The notes below the pieces were generated by a model. The model saw nothing but the letters and a program-made list of their open reading frames with translations, had not been told where the DNA came from and did not search any database. A DNA stretch of 64,000 nt from Lonepinella sp051851555 (lineage in GTDB: Bacteria; Pseudomonadota; Gammaproteobacteria; Enterobacterales; Pasteurellaceae). Within the stretch, counting starts at the first letter, position 1; every line of letters begins with the position of its first letter. Shown piece after piece: positions 17,000 to 24,702 of the stretch. Location of the stretch: assembly GCF_051851555.1 (NCBI RefSeq), contig NZ_JBPDVH010000006.1, positions 1 to 64,000 on the forward strand. The letters run 5' to 3'. The position numbers were made by a program, and so were the translations under genes.

Positions 17000-19429
17000 T
17001 TACCATTGATAGCGATAAACCGCCTGAATATTATAAGGTTGGTCGAGATATTTACCGTGGGTTATTTTGCCCTCTATCCCAACACGGTGATTACCGAATG
17101 CGGCATTCAAGCCGACAGCCGTCTCTAAACGATTTTTCGAACTTTCCACATCAAATTGATATTGGTTGACTCGGATATGAGAATCGTTATTTTTAGATAT
17201 TACACCATGTAATTCCGCATAAGGTTGTAATGACCAATTGCTAACTGCAAAGGATTTATCAACTCGAACGCCAACTCGTCCTGTGATAGCAGATAGTCTT
17301 TGTTCATTATCATGACCAGAAATAGTTGTCCAAGTGGCTTGGATTTGTGGGGTAATTGCCCAGCTACCAATTTGATGAATTCGCCCGATTTCAGTAGAAA
17401 GGGAGTAAGCATTATATTTTTGTTTATCTATTTTGTCCGATTTAGAAGAAATACGCTCATATTTCGCAATATTGTCCCAGTAGAAACCATTATTTGCCAA
17501 ATAAGTGCCATATAGCCCGAATGATACTGCATCGACATCACCAGAGCCGTAATTGCCGTTGAAATCTACATTAGAATGCGTGTTACCAACAAACCCACCA
17601 AGACGCAGATTATCTGTAACGGCGACATCTGCACCTAATTGGATAAGATGCAGATCTTGTTTGAAACCAGATGAATAGCTGTTGCTTGATGTTTGCGTGG
17701 CATCAAGTTCATTACGGCTATTTATATTGCGAACCCACACATTGCTTTTTTCACCTTGTTTTATTTCACCTAAACGATCATGTAAGCCGACTAGCGAACT
17801 TTCTACCAACAAAAGTTGAGCTTGGCGTAGAGAAGCCAGATTGTTGCTTATTGCACTTAATGTATTGGTATTAGTAGGTGCAGGTGGTGTTATGGTTTGT
17901 GTTGGCGGTGTTGGTGTGATTGGTTGGGTTGTTGTATTTGCCGTGATATTGGTTGTGCCAACATCTGTGTTAGGGACGGTGGTATTTGTCGTTTGTGTTG
18001 TGTTTGTCGTGTCAGTTAAGTTGTTTGTTGTACTGTTTGATTGAGCAGTGTCTGTACTCGTATTTGATGTTGTGTTTTCTGTTGTGGTATTTGGCGTTGT
18101 AGTATTCGCTGTAGAAGTATTACTTAACACCCAGTTATTGCCGTCTTGGGTTAAGAAATAACGATAGGCACCGGCATCAACATAATTATTGGTCAGTTTA
18201 AAATTGGCAGTACTTGCATCGGTGGCTTGAACAAGGGTCACTTTGCCATTGGCTGAGTTAGGTTCATTACCACTATCACTCACAGCGAGATTAAAATCAC
18301 CGCTAGATTTACCCTGTAAAATAAGCTGATCGGATTGTTGATTGGCTAAGTCTGTGTTTAAGTGGAACGTGCCAGAACCCGATAATTCATCGGTAATGGT
18401 TAGCGTTTGGAACTCATTTTCTTTTGGTAAAATCACCGCACTGTTGGATAGTTTTAGGTTGGTAATTGAGTTCGTGATTCGTAGTTGGTCTTCTGAGTGA
18501 AAATAGGTCGGAAGTGTGAGTGTTGAATCTGTTAACGTAACATTGTAGGTTGTTTTATATTTATCAATGCTTGAGGTACTAATTAGCCCAGTTAAATTTG
18601 AATTTGTTGCGACAAGATTAAACGTATCATCGGTATTATTTGTATCGTCCTCTTCAGGATCGTCAACAAAGGCACCTAATACAATAATTTTACTGGTAAT
18701 ATCACTATTATTCACGGTTAAATTCAAATCAGCATAACTGACACTACTTGATGAACCCCACCAAGACGCAATGAGTTCATTTTCGGCATTGATGGAGGAA
18801 TTATTGATGGTGAGACGATTATTTTTATCAAAATAACTAAAAGCACTGCTATAAAGATGATCCGTTGATAGCGTGCTGTTATTTAATGTCGCTTGGCTAC
18901 CATATTCTAAACTTATTATACTGGAGACATCGCCTGAGCTAGTCAGACGAGTATTGTTTGCGTTAAGTGTGGATTTATTTAATCTAATGACATCACCATA
19001 AGCATTGTCAACCTTTAAGGTACTGTTATTGATAGTTATATTGCTATTATCTTCGCTATTTAATATGGCAACAGAAAGGTCTTCTTGCCCATATCCTTTA
19101 ATCTCCAGTTGGCTATTATTGATGGTGAGCTGAGTTTGAGAAGGGGAAATAAGATAAATATTGGCACTACTTTGGCTTTCTGAGATAGTTTGTTGCAACG
19201 AAAATTGATCAACGGTTACGGTGCTATTTGAGAGATAATATAACGCATTATAGTAGTGAGTGTAGCTAGAATTGATTGTATCCGTTTGAATATTACAATT
19301 AGCCAGACTGGCTTGAGCATTACTAATTTCGGTTGGGATTGTGCAATCATTTGCTAAAGCAGAGGTACTTAATACACCACTTGCAATCAGAGCAAGATAA
19401 ATGGGTGAATATTTTGACGAGAACGACAT
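17000..19429 (-). CDS. Type V autotransporter with an Asn/Thr-rich linker full of N-glycosylation sequons
   Basis: The 809-residue protein has a signal peptide (1-26), a passenger of repeated Asn/Ser/Thr-rich strands (about 30-430) typical of a beta-helix, a low-complexity linker (about 437-525), and a C-terminal barrel (about 555-809) ending in the aromatic YRYQW. It should sit in the outer membrane with the passenger outside. Two cysteines, Cys29 and Cys45, lie at the passenger start. By eye about 28 Asn-X-Ser/Thr sites occur before residue 500, 11 of them in the linker, against about two in the barrel. This is the pattern expected of a substrate of the NGT at 22768. No protease motif is seen, so an adhesin is likelier. 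Confidence 0.85.
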   Translation of the reverse strand: MSFSSKYSPIYLALIASGVLSTSALANDCTIPTEISNAQASLANCNIQTDTINSSYTHYYNALYYLSNSTVTVDQFSLQQTISESQSSANIYLISPSQTQLTINNSQLEIKGYGQEDLSVAILNSEDNSNITINNSTLKVDNAYGDVIRLNKSTLNANNTRLTSSGDVSSIISLEYGSQATLNNSTLSTDHLYSSAFSYFDKNNRLTINNSSINAENELIASWWGSSSSVSYADLNLTVNNSDITSKIIVLGAFVDDPEEDDTNNTDDTFNLVATNSNLTGLISTSSIDKYKTTYNVTLTDSTLTLPTYFHSEDQLRITNSITNLKLSNSAVILPKENEFQTLTITDELSGSGTFHLNTDLANQQSDQLILQGKSSGDFNLAVSDSGNEPNSANGKVTLVQATDASTANFKLTNNYVDAGAYRYFLTQDGNNWVLSNTSTANTTTPNTTTENTTSNTSTDTAQSNSTTNNLTDTTNTTQTTNTTVPNTDVGTTNITANTTTQPITPTPPTQTITPPAPTNTNTLSAISNNLASLRQAQLLLVESSLVGLHDRLGEIKQGEKSNVWVRNINSRNELDATQTSSNSYSSGFKQDLHLIQLGADVAVTDNLRLGGFVGNTHSNVDFNGNYGSGDVDAVSFGLYGTYLANNGFYWDNIAKYERISSKSDKIDKQKYNAYSLSTEIGRIHQIGSWAITPQIQATWTTISGHDNEQRLSAITGRVGVRVDKSFAVSNWSLQPYAELHGVISKNNDSHIRVNQYQFDVESSKNRLETAVGLNAAFGNHRVGIEGKITHGKYLDQPYNIQAVYRYQW
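17855..18121 (-). repeat. Low-complexity DNA coding for the autotransporter linker
   Basis: The segment encodes runs of Asn-Thr-Thr and Thr-Pro (residues about 437-525). On the plus strand it reads as repeated GT-rich units such as GTTGTGTTTGTCGTG. The units are imperfect, so simple slippage is less likely than with pure repeats, but unit gain or loss between strains is plausible. Confidence 0.6.
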
Positions 19430-19547
19430 AAAAGCTCCTTTGGTTATAAAATTAATTAAATATTTTAGGATCTCACTAGGCGAACCACTATTTTGAAATA
19501 TACGCTAATTTTTTATGAAAATAAACAGTTGTTTTATATATTAAATA

Positions 19548-19579
19548 AAAAAGAGAGTGCGATTAAACACTCTCTTTTT
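19548..19579 (-). terminator. Terminator of ilvC
   Basis: AAAAAGAGAGTG (19548-19559) and CACTCTCTTTTT (19568-19579) form a 12-bp stem with an 8-base loop. On the minus strand it ends in a T-run, just after the ilvC stop. Confidence 0.8.
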
Positions 19580-19603
19580 GCTGAAACGAAACAGCTAAAT
19601 TGC

Positions 19604-21085
19604 TTAGCTTTGTGACGAAATACGTTTCATATCTGTCATATAACCACGTAATTCTTGACCGATTAATTCAATCGGGTGATTGCGAATCGCATCATTCACA
19701 TCACGTAATAACACGTTATCAATTTCAACCGTTGGTGCTGGTTCACCTAAGTCACCTTTTTGTAAGGTTGGAATCACTTTTTCTGCCAAAATTGGTGTTG
19801 CCACGTGGGAGAATAGATAGTTACCATATTCTGCGGTATCAGAAATCACCACGTTCATTTCATATAAACGTTTACGAGCAATTGTGTTGGCAATTAATGG
19901 TAATTCGTGTAAAGATTCGTAGTAAGCGGATTCTTCATAAATACCACTTGCCACCATGGTGTCAAATGCCAATTCTACGCCAGCTTTCACCATCGCTACC
20001 ATTAACACGCCGTGATCAAAGTATTCCTGTTCAGAAATTTTGATGTTGTCGCCTTTTGGTGAATTTTCAAAGGCGGTTTTGCCTGTGGCCTCACGCCATG
20101 TTAATAGGTTCACATCATCGTTCGCCCAGTCTGCCATCATGGTGGAGGAAAATTCGCCACTGATAATATCGTCCATGTGTTTTTCAAATAAGAACGCTAA
20201 TTCCTCTTTGATTTGTTCAGATAATTCAAAGGCACGCAATTTGGCACTGTTCGATAAGCGATCTAACATCAGCGTAATACCGCCTTGCTTTAAGGCCTCG
20301 GTGATGGTTTCCCAGCCGTATTGAATTAATTTACCGGCATAAGCGGGGTCTTTGCCGTCTGCTACTAATTTGTCGTAACATACAATAGAACCTGCTTGTA
20401 ACATACCGCAAAGAATGGTTTGTTCGCCCATTAAGTCAGATTTTACTTCTGCCACGAATGAAGATTCTAATACACCTGCACGGTCGCCCCCTGTGGCACT
20501 TGCCCATGCTTTAGCGATCGCCATGCCTTCACCTTTCGGATCATTTTCAGGGTGAACAGCAATTAAGGTTGGCACACCAAAACCACGTTTATATTCTTCA
20601 CGAACTTCCGTACCAGGGCATTTTGGTGCAACCATGACGACGGTGATGTCTTTACGAATTTGTTCGCCCACTTCAACGATATTGAAACCATGCGAATAAC
20701 CAAATGCCGCCCCATTTTTGATTAATGGCATGACATCCGCTACCACTTTTGAGTGTTGTTTGTCTGGGGTTAAGTTGATGACTAAATCCGCCGTTGGAAT
20801 GAGTTCTTGGTAAGTACCCACTTTAAAACCATTTTCGCTAGCACGTTGGAATGAGGCACGTTTTTCTGCAATCGTTTCTGGGCGTAACGCATAGCTGACA
20901 TCTAAGCCAGAATCACGCATATTTAAACCTTGGTTTAAGCCTTGCGCGCCACAACCGATAATGACGACTTTTTTGCCTTTTAAGAAGTTGCAGCCATCGG
21001 TGAATTCGTCACGTTCCATAAAGCGGCAACGACCGAGTTGATCGAGTTTTTGGCGTAGATTTAGGGTGTTGAAATAGTTAGACAT
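19604..21085 (-). CDS. ilvC: Ketol-acid reductoisomerase (class II)
   Basis: IlvC performs the second step of valine and isoleucine synthesis with NADPH and Mg. The 493-residue length marks the long enterobacterial form with a duplicated knotted domain. The nucleotide motif GCGAQG is at 44-49. Its regulator ilvY lies on the other side of an unusually long gap, transcribed away. In E. coli IlvY controls ilvC from this shared gap. Confidence 0.96.
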   Translation of the reverse strand: MSNYFNTLNLRQKLDQLGRCRFMERDEFTDGCNFLKGKKVVIIGCGAQGLNQGLNMRDSGLDVSYALRPETIAEKRASFQRASENGFKVGTYQELIPTADLVINLTPDKQHSKVVADVMPLIKNGAAFGYSHGFNIVEVGEQIRKDITVVMVAPKCPGTEVREEYKRGFGVPTLIAVHPENDPKGEGMAIAKAWASATGGDRAGVLESSFVAEVKSDLMGEQTILCGMLQAGSIVCYDKLVADGKDPAYAGKLIQYGWETITEALKQGGITLMLDRLSNSAKLRAFELSEQIKEELAFLFEKHMDDIISGEFSSTMMADWANDDVNLLTWREATGKTAFENSPKGDNIKISEQEYFDHGVLMVAMVKAGVELAFDTMVASGIYEESAYYESLHELPLIANTIARKRLYEMNVVISDTAEYGNYLFSHVATPILAEKVIPTLQKGDLGEPAPTVEIDNVLLRDVNDAIRNHPIELIGQELRGYMTDMKRISSQS

Positions 21086-21207
21086 TTTTATTTTCCTTTT
21101 GGATTGTTAGCTGTTTTTGTTGAATGAGGGGATTATAGGGGTTTTATTGTGTTGCGTAAATTGATATTATTGGGATTTGATATTGCGGATTTTGCAATTA
21201 TTAAAAT

Positions 21208-21255
21208 CGGGTTTCACCCGATGGGCGACCATACTTTCTTTTGCTTGTGGCAAGA
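21208..21255 (+). repeat. Partial copy of the 5' part of the structured element
   Basis: CGGGTTTCACCCGATGGGCG and the following ACCATACTTTCTTTTGCTTG resemble 21257-21303, with the same order of CGG-TTTC-CC, GGCGAC, ATACTTT, TTTGCT and CAAG. It looks like a tandem partial duplication of the first hairpin of the element. Confidence 0.55.
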
Positions 21256-21455
21256 ACGGATTTCGCCGTTGGCGACTATACTTTTTCTTTGCTCGTGCAA
21301 AGAAAAAGTAAGCAAAAAGAAAGCACGCCCCAACTTTGCCTTGTTTCCTGAAAATACGTTAATTTGCTTAACGGAAAATGGCTGAACTCGCTGCGCTCAG
21401 ACAGACGCCATTTTCCTACAAATTAACGTATTTTCAGGCGGCAAACATGGGGCCC
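21255..21455 (+). repeat. Structured repeat element, copy 1
   Basis: The element has a first hairpin of 14 bp (21279-21292 and 21297-21310, loop TCGT), then AAGCAAAAAGAAA, then a long stem. Its base pairs GCCCC (21327-21331) with GGGGC (21449-21453); next come TTTGCC (21335-21340) with GGCAAA (21440-21445), a perfect 20-bp pairing of 21347-21366 with 21419-21438, and an inner 10-bp pairing of 21373-21382 with 21407-21416. The tip carries AACTCGCTGCGCTCA. Copy 2 lies inverted at 21597-21790 with the same plan. Confidence 0.7.
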
Positions 21456-21501
21456 ATTGGTGATGAAATAAAGTGCGGTGGAAAAATTGAGAATACCTAG
21501 T

Positions 21502-21543
21502 ACTGGCGTACTAGGTTAAGCATGGTAATGCTACTCTGTGGCT
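21502..21543 (+). repeat. Short two-hairpin repeat, copy B
   Basis: It matches 511-552 at about 34 of 42 positions. Here the first hairpin is perfect: ACCTAGTAC (21495-21503), loop TGGC, GTACTAGGT (21508-21516). The second is GCTAC-TCT-GTGGC with one G-T pair. In copy A several pairs differ in sequence yet still pair or form G-T pairs, which suggests the structure matters. Confidence 0.6.
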
Positions 21544-21596
21544 TAAAAATATCTATTTTTTCCATCGCACTGTTATCTATGCTCGATCAAAAAATT

Positions 21597-21790
21597 GGGG
21601 CCCCGTCTGAACCGCCTTTGCGACTTGAAATTTTTAGGTAAAATCGCCTTGTTTGAGCGTAGCGAGTTGCGATTTTACCGTTAAGAAAATTTCAACCAAG
21701 CAAAGATAAGCGGTGAAGTCGGGGTGTGTTTCTTTTGTTACTTTTCTTTGCACAAGCAAAGAAAAGTAAAAGACGTGGCGAAATCCGATT
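21597..21790 (-). repeat. Structured repeat element, copy 2 (inverted)
   Basis: Read on the minus strand it has the same order as copy 1. The 14-bp hairpin pairs 21738-21751 with 21756-21769. The basal pairing is CCCCG (21601-21605) with CGGGG (21720-21724), followed by ACCGC with GCGGT, CTTTGC with GCAAAG, TTGAAATTTT (21625-21634) with AAAATTTCAA (21686-21695), and an inner 11-bp pairing of 21637-21647 with 21669-21679. The tip, on the minus strand AACTCGCTACGCTCA, is nearly identical to copy 1, while the long-stem sequences differ. Confidence 0.7.
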
Positions 21791-21821
21791 GTAATAAAAT
21801 TGTAATTTAAGAGAAAAAACC

Positions 21822-22700
21822 ATGAACTTCACTGATCTAAAAATCTTCCTCCACCTCACCCAAACCCAAAATTTCAGCAAAACCGCTGCCCAAAACCACA
21901 TGTCTCCCTCCACGCTTTCACGCCAAATTCAACGCATGGAGGAAGAACTGGGGCAGCCTTTGTTTCTCCGTGATAACCGCCAAGTGATCCTCACCGAAAC
22001 AGGCGCCAAATTTCTCACGTTTGCACAACAAAATTGGCATAATTGGGACGTGTTTAAGCAACAGTTACGCTCGACTTCTCAAGAATTATCTGGCGAGTTA
22101 AAACTCTTTTGCTCGGTGACGGCGGCTTATTCGCATCTTCCACAAATCTTAGAAAAATTTCGGGCTCGTTATCCTAAAGTGGAAATTCAATTAACCACGG
22201 GCGATCCTGCTTTAGCGGTGCAAATGGTGGAGGGGAAACAAGCCGACTTGGCCTTAGCAGGGCGACCATTGAATTTGCCACATTCTCTTGAATTTCAACC
22301 TATTGACGATATTTCATTGTCGTTAATTGCGCCTCGTGTGGCTTGTGTGGCGACCCAATTATTGCAGCACGATCCCATTGATTGGCAACAGATTCCGTTT
22401 ATTCTTCCCGTCGAGGGGCCAGCTCGTCAACGGATTGATGAATGGTTACGCCATAAGAAAATCAAACACCCGAAAATTTATGCGACGGTGAGTGGGCATG
22501 AGGGGATTATGTCGATGGTCGCGTTAGGTTGTGGGGTGGCGTTATTGCCAGATGTGGTGATTAAAAATAGCCCTATTAGCACCCAAGTCTCCTCGTTAAA
22601 TTTGGATATGCCTGTTGCACCTTTTGAATTAGGTATCTGTGTGCAAAAACGGGCGTTAGCCTCGCCACTCGTTAAGGCATTTTGGTTGATGTTAGGGTAA
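21822..22700 (+). CDS. ilvY: LysR-family regulator IlvY
   Basis: The 292-residue protein has an N-terminal winged helix-turn-helix (MNFTDLKIFLHLTQTQNFSK, with SPSTLSRQIQRMEEELG) and a LysR substrate-binding domain. It is divergent from ilvC, the usual arrangement, and should activate ilvC when acetolactate or acetohydroxybutyrate accumulates. The gap between them is far longer than usual because of inserted repeats. Confidence 0.92.
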   Translation: MNFTDLKIFLHLTQTQNFSKTAAQNHMSPSTLSRQIQRMEEELGQPLFLRDNRQVILTETGAKFLTFAQQNWHNWDVFKQQLRSTSQELSGELKLFCSVTAAYSHLPQILEKFRARYPKVEIQLTTGDPALAVQMVEGKQADLALAGRPLNLPHSLEFQPIDDISLSLIAPRVACVATQLLQHDPIDWQQIPFILPVEGPARQRIDEWLRHKKIKHPKIYATVSGHEGIMSMVALGCGVALLPDVVIKNSPISTQVSSLNLDMPVAPFELGICVQKRALASPLVKAFWLMLG

Positions 22701-22702
22701 AA

Positions 22703-22742
22703 AAAGTGCGGTAAGAAATTAAACAATTTCTTACCGCACTTT
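22703..22742. terminator. Bidirectional terminator with paired uptake signals
   Basis: AAAGTGCGGTAAGAAATT (22703-22720), loop AAAC, and the exact complement (22725-22742) make an 18-bp perfect stem between the convergent ilvY and ngt genes. Each arm contains AAGTGCGGT. Confidence 0.75.
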
Positions 22743-22767
22743 GACGAGATAAGCGATTTAACCTAGA

Positions 22768-24693
22768 TTAAGCCTCTTTTTTCTTAGTCGTTTTTTTAGC
22801 TCTTGGTAAGGTGAGTTTGACTTTATTGGCTTTGCCCCATTCTTTTAAGCGTGCCATAAATTCTTTACCCATTGGGCTAGGATCACCTGTGAATAATTTT
22901 TGTAAGCCGTTATTTTCAATGATATGACGACGTAATTCTAAACGTTCTTGATGATTTTCCGCTAAACGAATCGCACGTTCCACATATTCATCCACTGTAT
23001 TGGCAATTAACCATTCAGGCAAGCCTAAACGTTTGAATAAGCCCTCATCAATATGTTCATGTACTTCAGGCCCTGTTTTACAAATACCCACTAAACCTAA
23101 GGTGACCATATCAATAATGCCATTGGTGTTGCCAAATGGGAATGGGTTCACCATCATATCGCAGTGATGTAGAATGCTGAGATATTTATGGTATGGTGAA
23201 TGTGAATGTGCTGTAGCTGACTCACCTAAGTAACTTTTAATAAAGCGTTCTACATAAGGGTGTGTAATGCCATTTGATTGTCCCAAGGCAAAGTGGAAAT
23301 GCACTTTCACTTTGGCACGATCACGGATGGCTTTTAATGCCTCAAGGAAATACGGGTTCAACTTCATGGTGGTGGAGGCGATACCGATATTGACCACTTC
23401 AGGATTTTCACGCAAGCGATATTCCACTTTTGCCGGTGCTAAGGCAGATGGCACATAAGGTAGTGCATCTTTTGGTAAACGTAATAATTTTTCACTAAAG
23501 CATTCTTCTGAGCCTACGTAGTCATCTTCAACGACCACATATTCAATAAATGGCGAGTGAGTGGTGGCTGGGTGACCTAACGCAATGGCTTGAATCGGCG
23601 CCATACGAGTGTTACTGGTGAAAATCGGCAGTAAATCCATACCAATACTTGGCATATATAACACGGCGGCACCGTTTTCTTCACAAATTTGTTTTAAAGA
23701 GGTGAGTTTCTCAAAAATATTGTTGCCAGCGGTGAGATGGAATTCATCAAAAACCTCACGCCCCAGTTGATCTACGGCATCATTCCCCATACCAATGACG
23801 TAGAATAATTCACGGGCCGCACGCATTGAAGTGGAGTGAGTACGATAAATAGAGTGCGCAGAATGGAAATGTTCAAGCAACACCACCATTACAGGTTTCC
23901 CATCGCGGTAGCCAATATTGCTGACATCACGGTCTTGCCAACCGCCTGTGACTAAGTGGTTACGGATCACTTTATTGAGGGCGTTTTTTACCCAATGCTT
24001 ATTCGCCGCCACATCGTAACTACAATGCATATAGACATCATGTGAAATACTGCTTGGCAGATTATTCAAGTTAGGCATTTGTGATAAACGTTCAGGGAAC
24101 CATTGTAAAATCGTGCCACGTTTGCTGAATGCTTGTACGGTACCAATAAAACGAGGTGATTGTAAGGCAAAGCATAGTGATGCACAAAGATTACGGTCTA
24201 ACTGCCATAAAGCATCTAAATTAATGGTTAAGTTAGATTCTGGGAAATACATGATACAGAATTTGACCCACACCGCTTTATTGGATTCTAATTGAATATT
24301 GGTGTCGGATTTATCTGGATTTAAGTTATAACTTTGTAAAATATGATCCGCATTAATATAAGGAGAGGAGGCAAATATTAGCGCCATCCAACGTTGATAA
24401 CCAAAAAATCTTTGCGCCCCCGACTCGGATATCACCAAGGCTTTATCGCTAAATAATGGCGTGATTGCATTGGCCATGCGTGTACAAAAGTACACAATGC
24501 GCTCTTGTTCGAGTTCAGTGTTTGATAATTGTTTTGGCATGTTGAACTCAATGCCTTGGATGCTACCGAAGTTACTGTCTAATTTGGTTAAAATAGCCAG
24601 TAAGGTATTACAAGCGAGTTCATAATTTTTTGTTTCAACCGCTTGTTCAAATTGCTCAACATTTGGTCTAATTTCTGTTTGTTTGTCTGTCAT
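22768..24693 (-). CDS. ngt: HMW1C-type cytoplasmic N-glycosyltransferase (NGT)
   Basis: NGT transfers hexose, mainly glucose, from UDP-sugar to Asn in Asn-X-Ser/Thr of cytoplasmic proteins before export. The 641-residue protein matches the A. pleuropneumoniae enzyme along almost its entire length. An N-terminal all-helical domain is followed by a GT41-like GT-B fold with HSAHSIYRTHSTSM (277-290), NIGIASTTMKLNP (435-447), HFHFALGQSNGITHPY and the UDP-site stretch NPFPFGNTNG (516-525). A basic tail, RAKKTTKKKEA, extends past the usual end. It lies nine bases after rimO, as in A. pleuropneumoniae, but the second glucosyltransferase gene (agt) found there is absent. The nearby autotransporter is the likely substrate. 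Confidence 0.95.
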   Translation of the reverse strand: MTDKQTEIRPNVEQFEQAVETKNYELACNTLLAILTKLDSNFGSIQGIEFNMPKQLSNTELEQERIVYFCTRMANAITPLFSDKALVISESGAQRFFGYQRWMALIFASSPYINADHILQSYNLNPDKSDTNIQLESNKAVWVKFCIMYFPESNLTINLDALWQLDRNLCASLCFALQSPRFIGTVQAFSKRGTILQWFPERLSQMPNLNNLPSSISHDVYMHCSYDVAANKHWVKNALNKVIRNHLVTGGWQDRDVSNIGYRDGKPVMVVLLEHFHSAHSIYRTHSTSMRAARELFYVIGMGNDAVDQLGREVFDEFHLTAGNNIFEKLTSLKQICEENGAAVLYMPSIGMDLLPIFTSNTRMAPIQAIALGHPATTHSPFIEYVVVEDDYVGSEECFSEKLLRLPKDALPYVPSALAPAKVEYRLRENPEVVNIGIASTTMKLNPYFLEALKAIRDRAKVKVHFHFALGQSNGITHPYVERFIKSYLGESATAHSHSPYHKYLSILHHCDMMVNPFPFGNTNGIIDMVTLGLVGICKTGPEVHEHIDEGLFKRLGLPEWLIANTVDEYVERAIRLAENHQERLELRRHIIENNGLQKLFTGDPSPMGKEFMARLKEWGKANKVKLTLPRAKKTTKKKEA

Positions 24694-24702
24694 AAGATCT
24701 CC

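Larger units (their letters stand above)
21086..21821. other. 736-bp ilvC-ilvY intergenic region filled with structured repeats
   Basis: No credible gene is present; the short frames seen here are side products of the repeats. It holds a partial repeat unit (21208-21255), two facing structured elements (21255-21455 and 21597-21790), and between them an uptake signal (21471-21479) and copy B of a short repeat (21502-21543). The shared ilvC/ilvY control sites should lie close to one or both gene starts. Confidence 0.75.

Noticed and set aside
17841..18044. Plus-strand Val-rich open frame opposite the autotransporter linker
   Set aside because: It mirrors the GT-rich linker DNA of the real gene; the composition follows from the antisense codons.
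21149..21385. Short plus-strand open frame in the ilvC-ilvY gap
   Set aside because: It lies within the structured repeats, and the predicted peptide only reflects hairpin sequence. The same holds for 21692-21913 on the minus strand.
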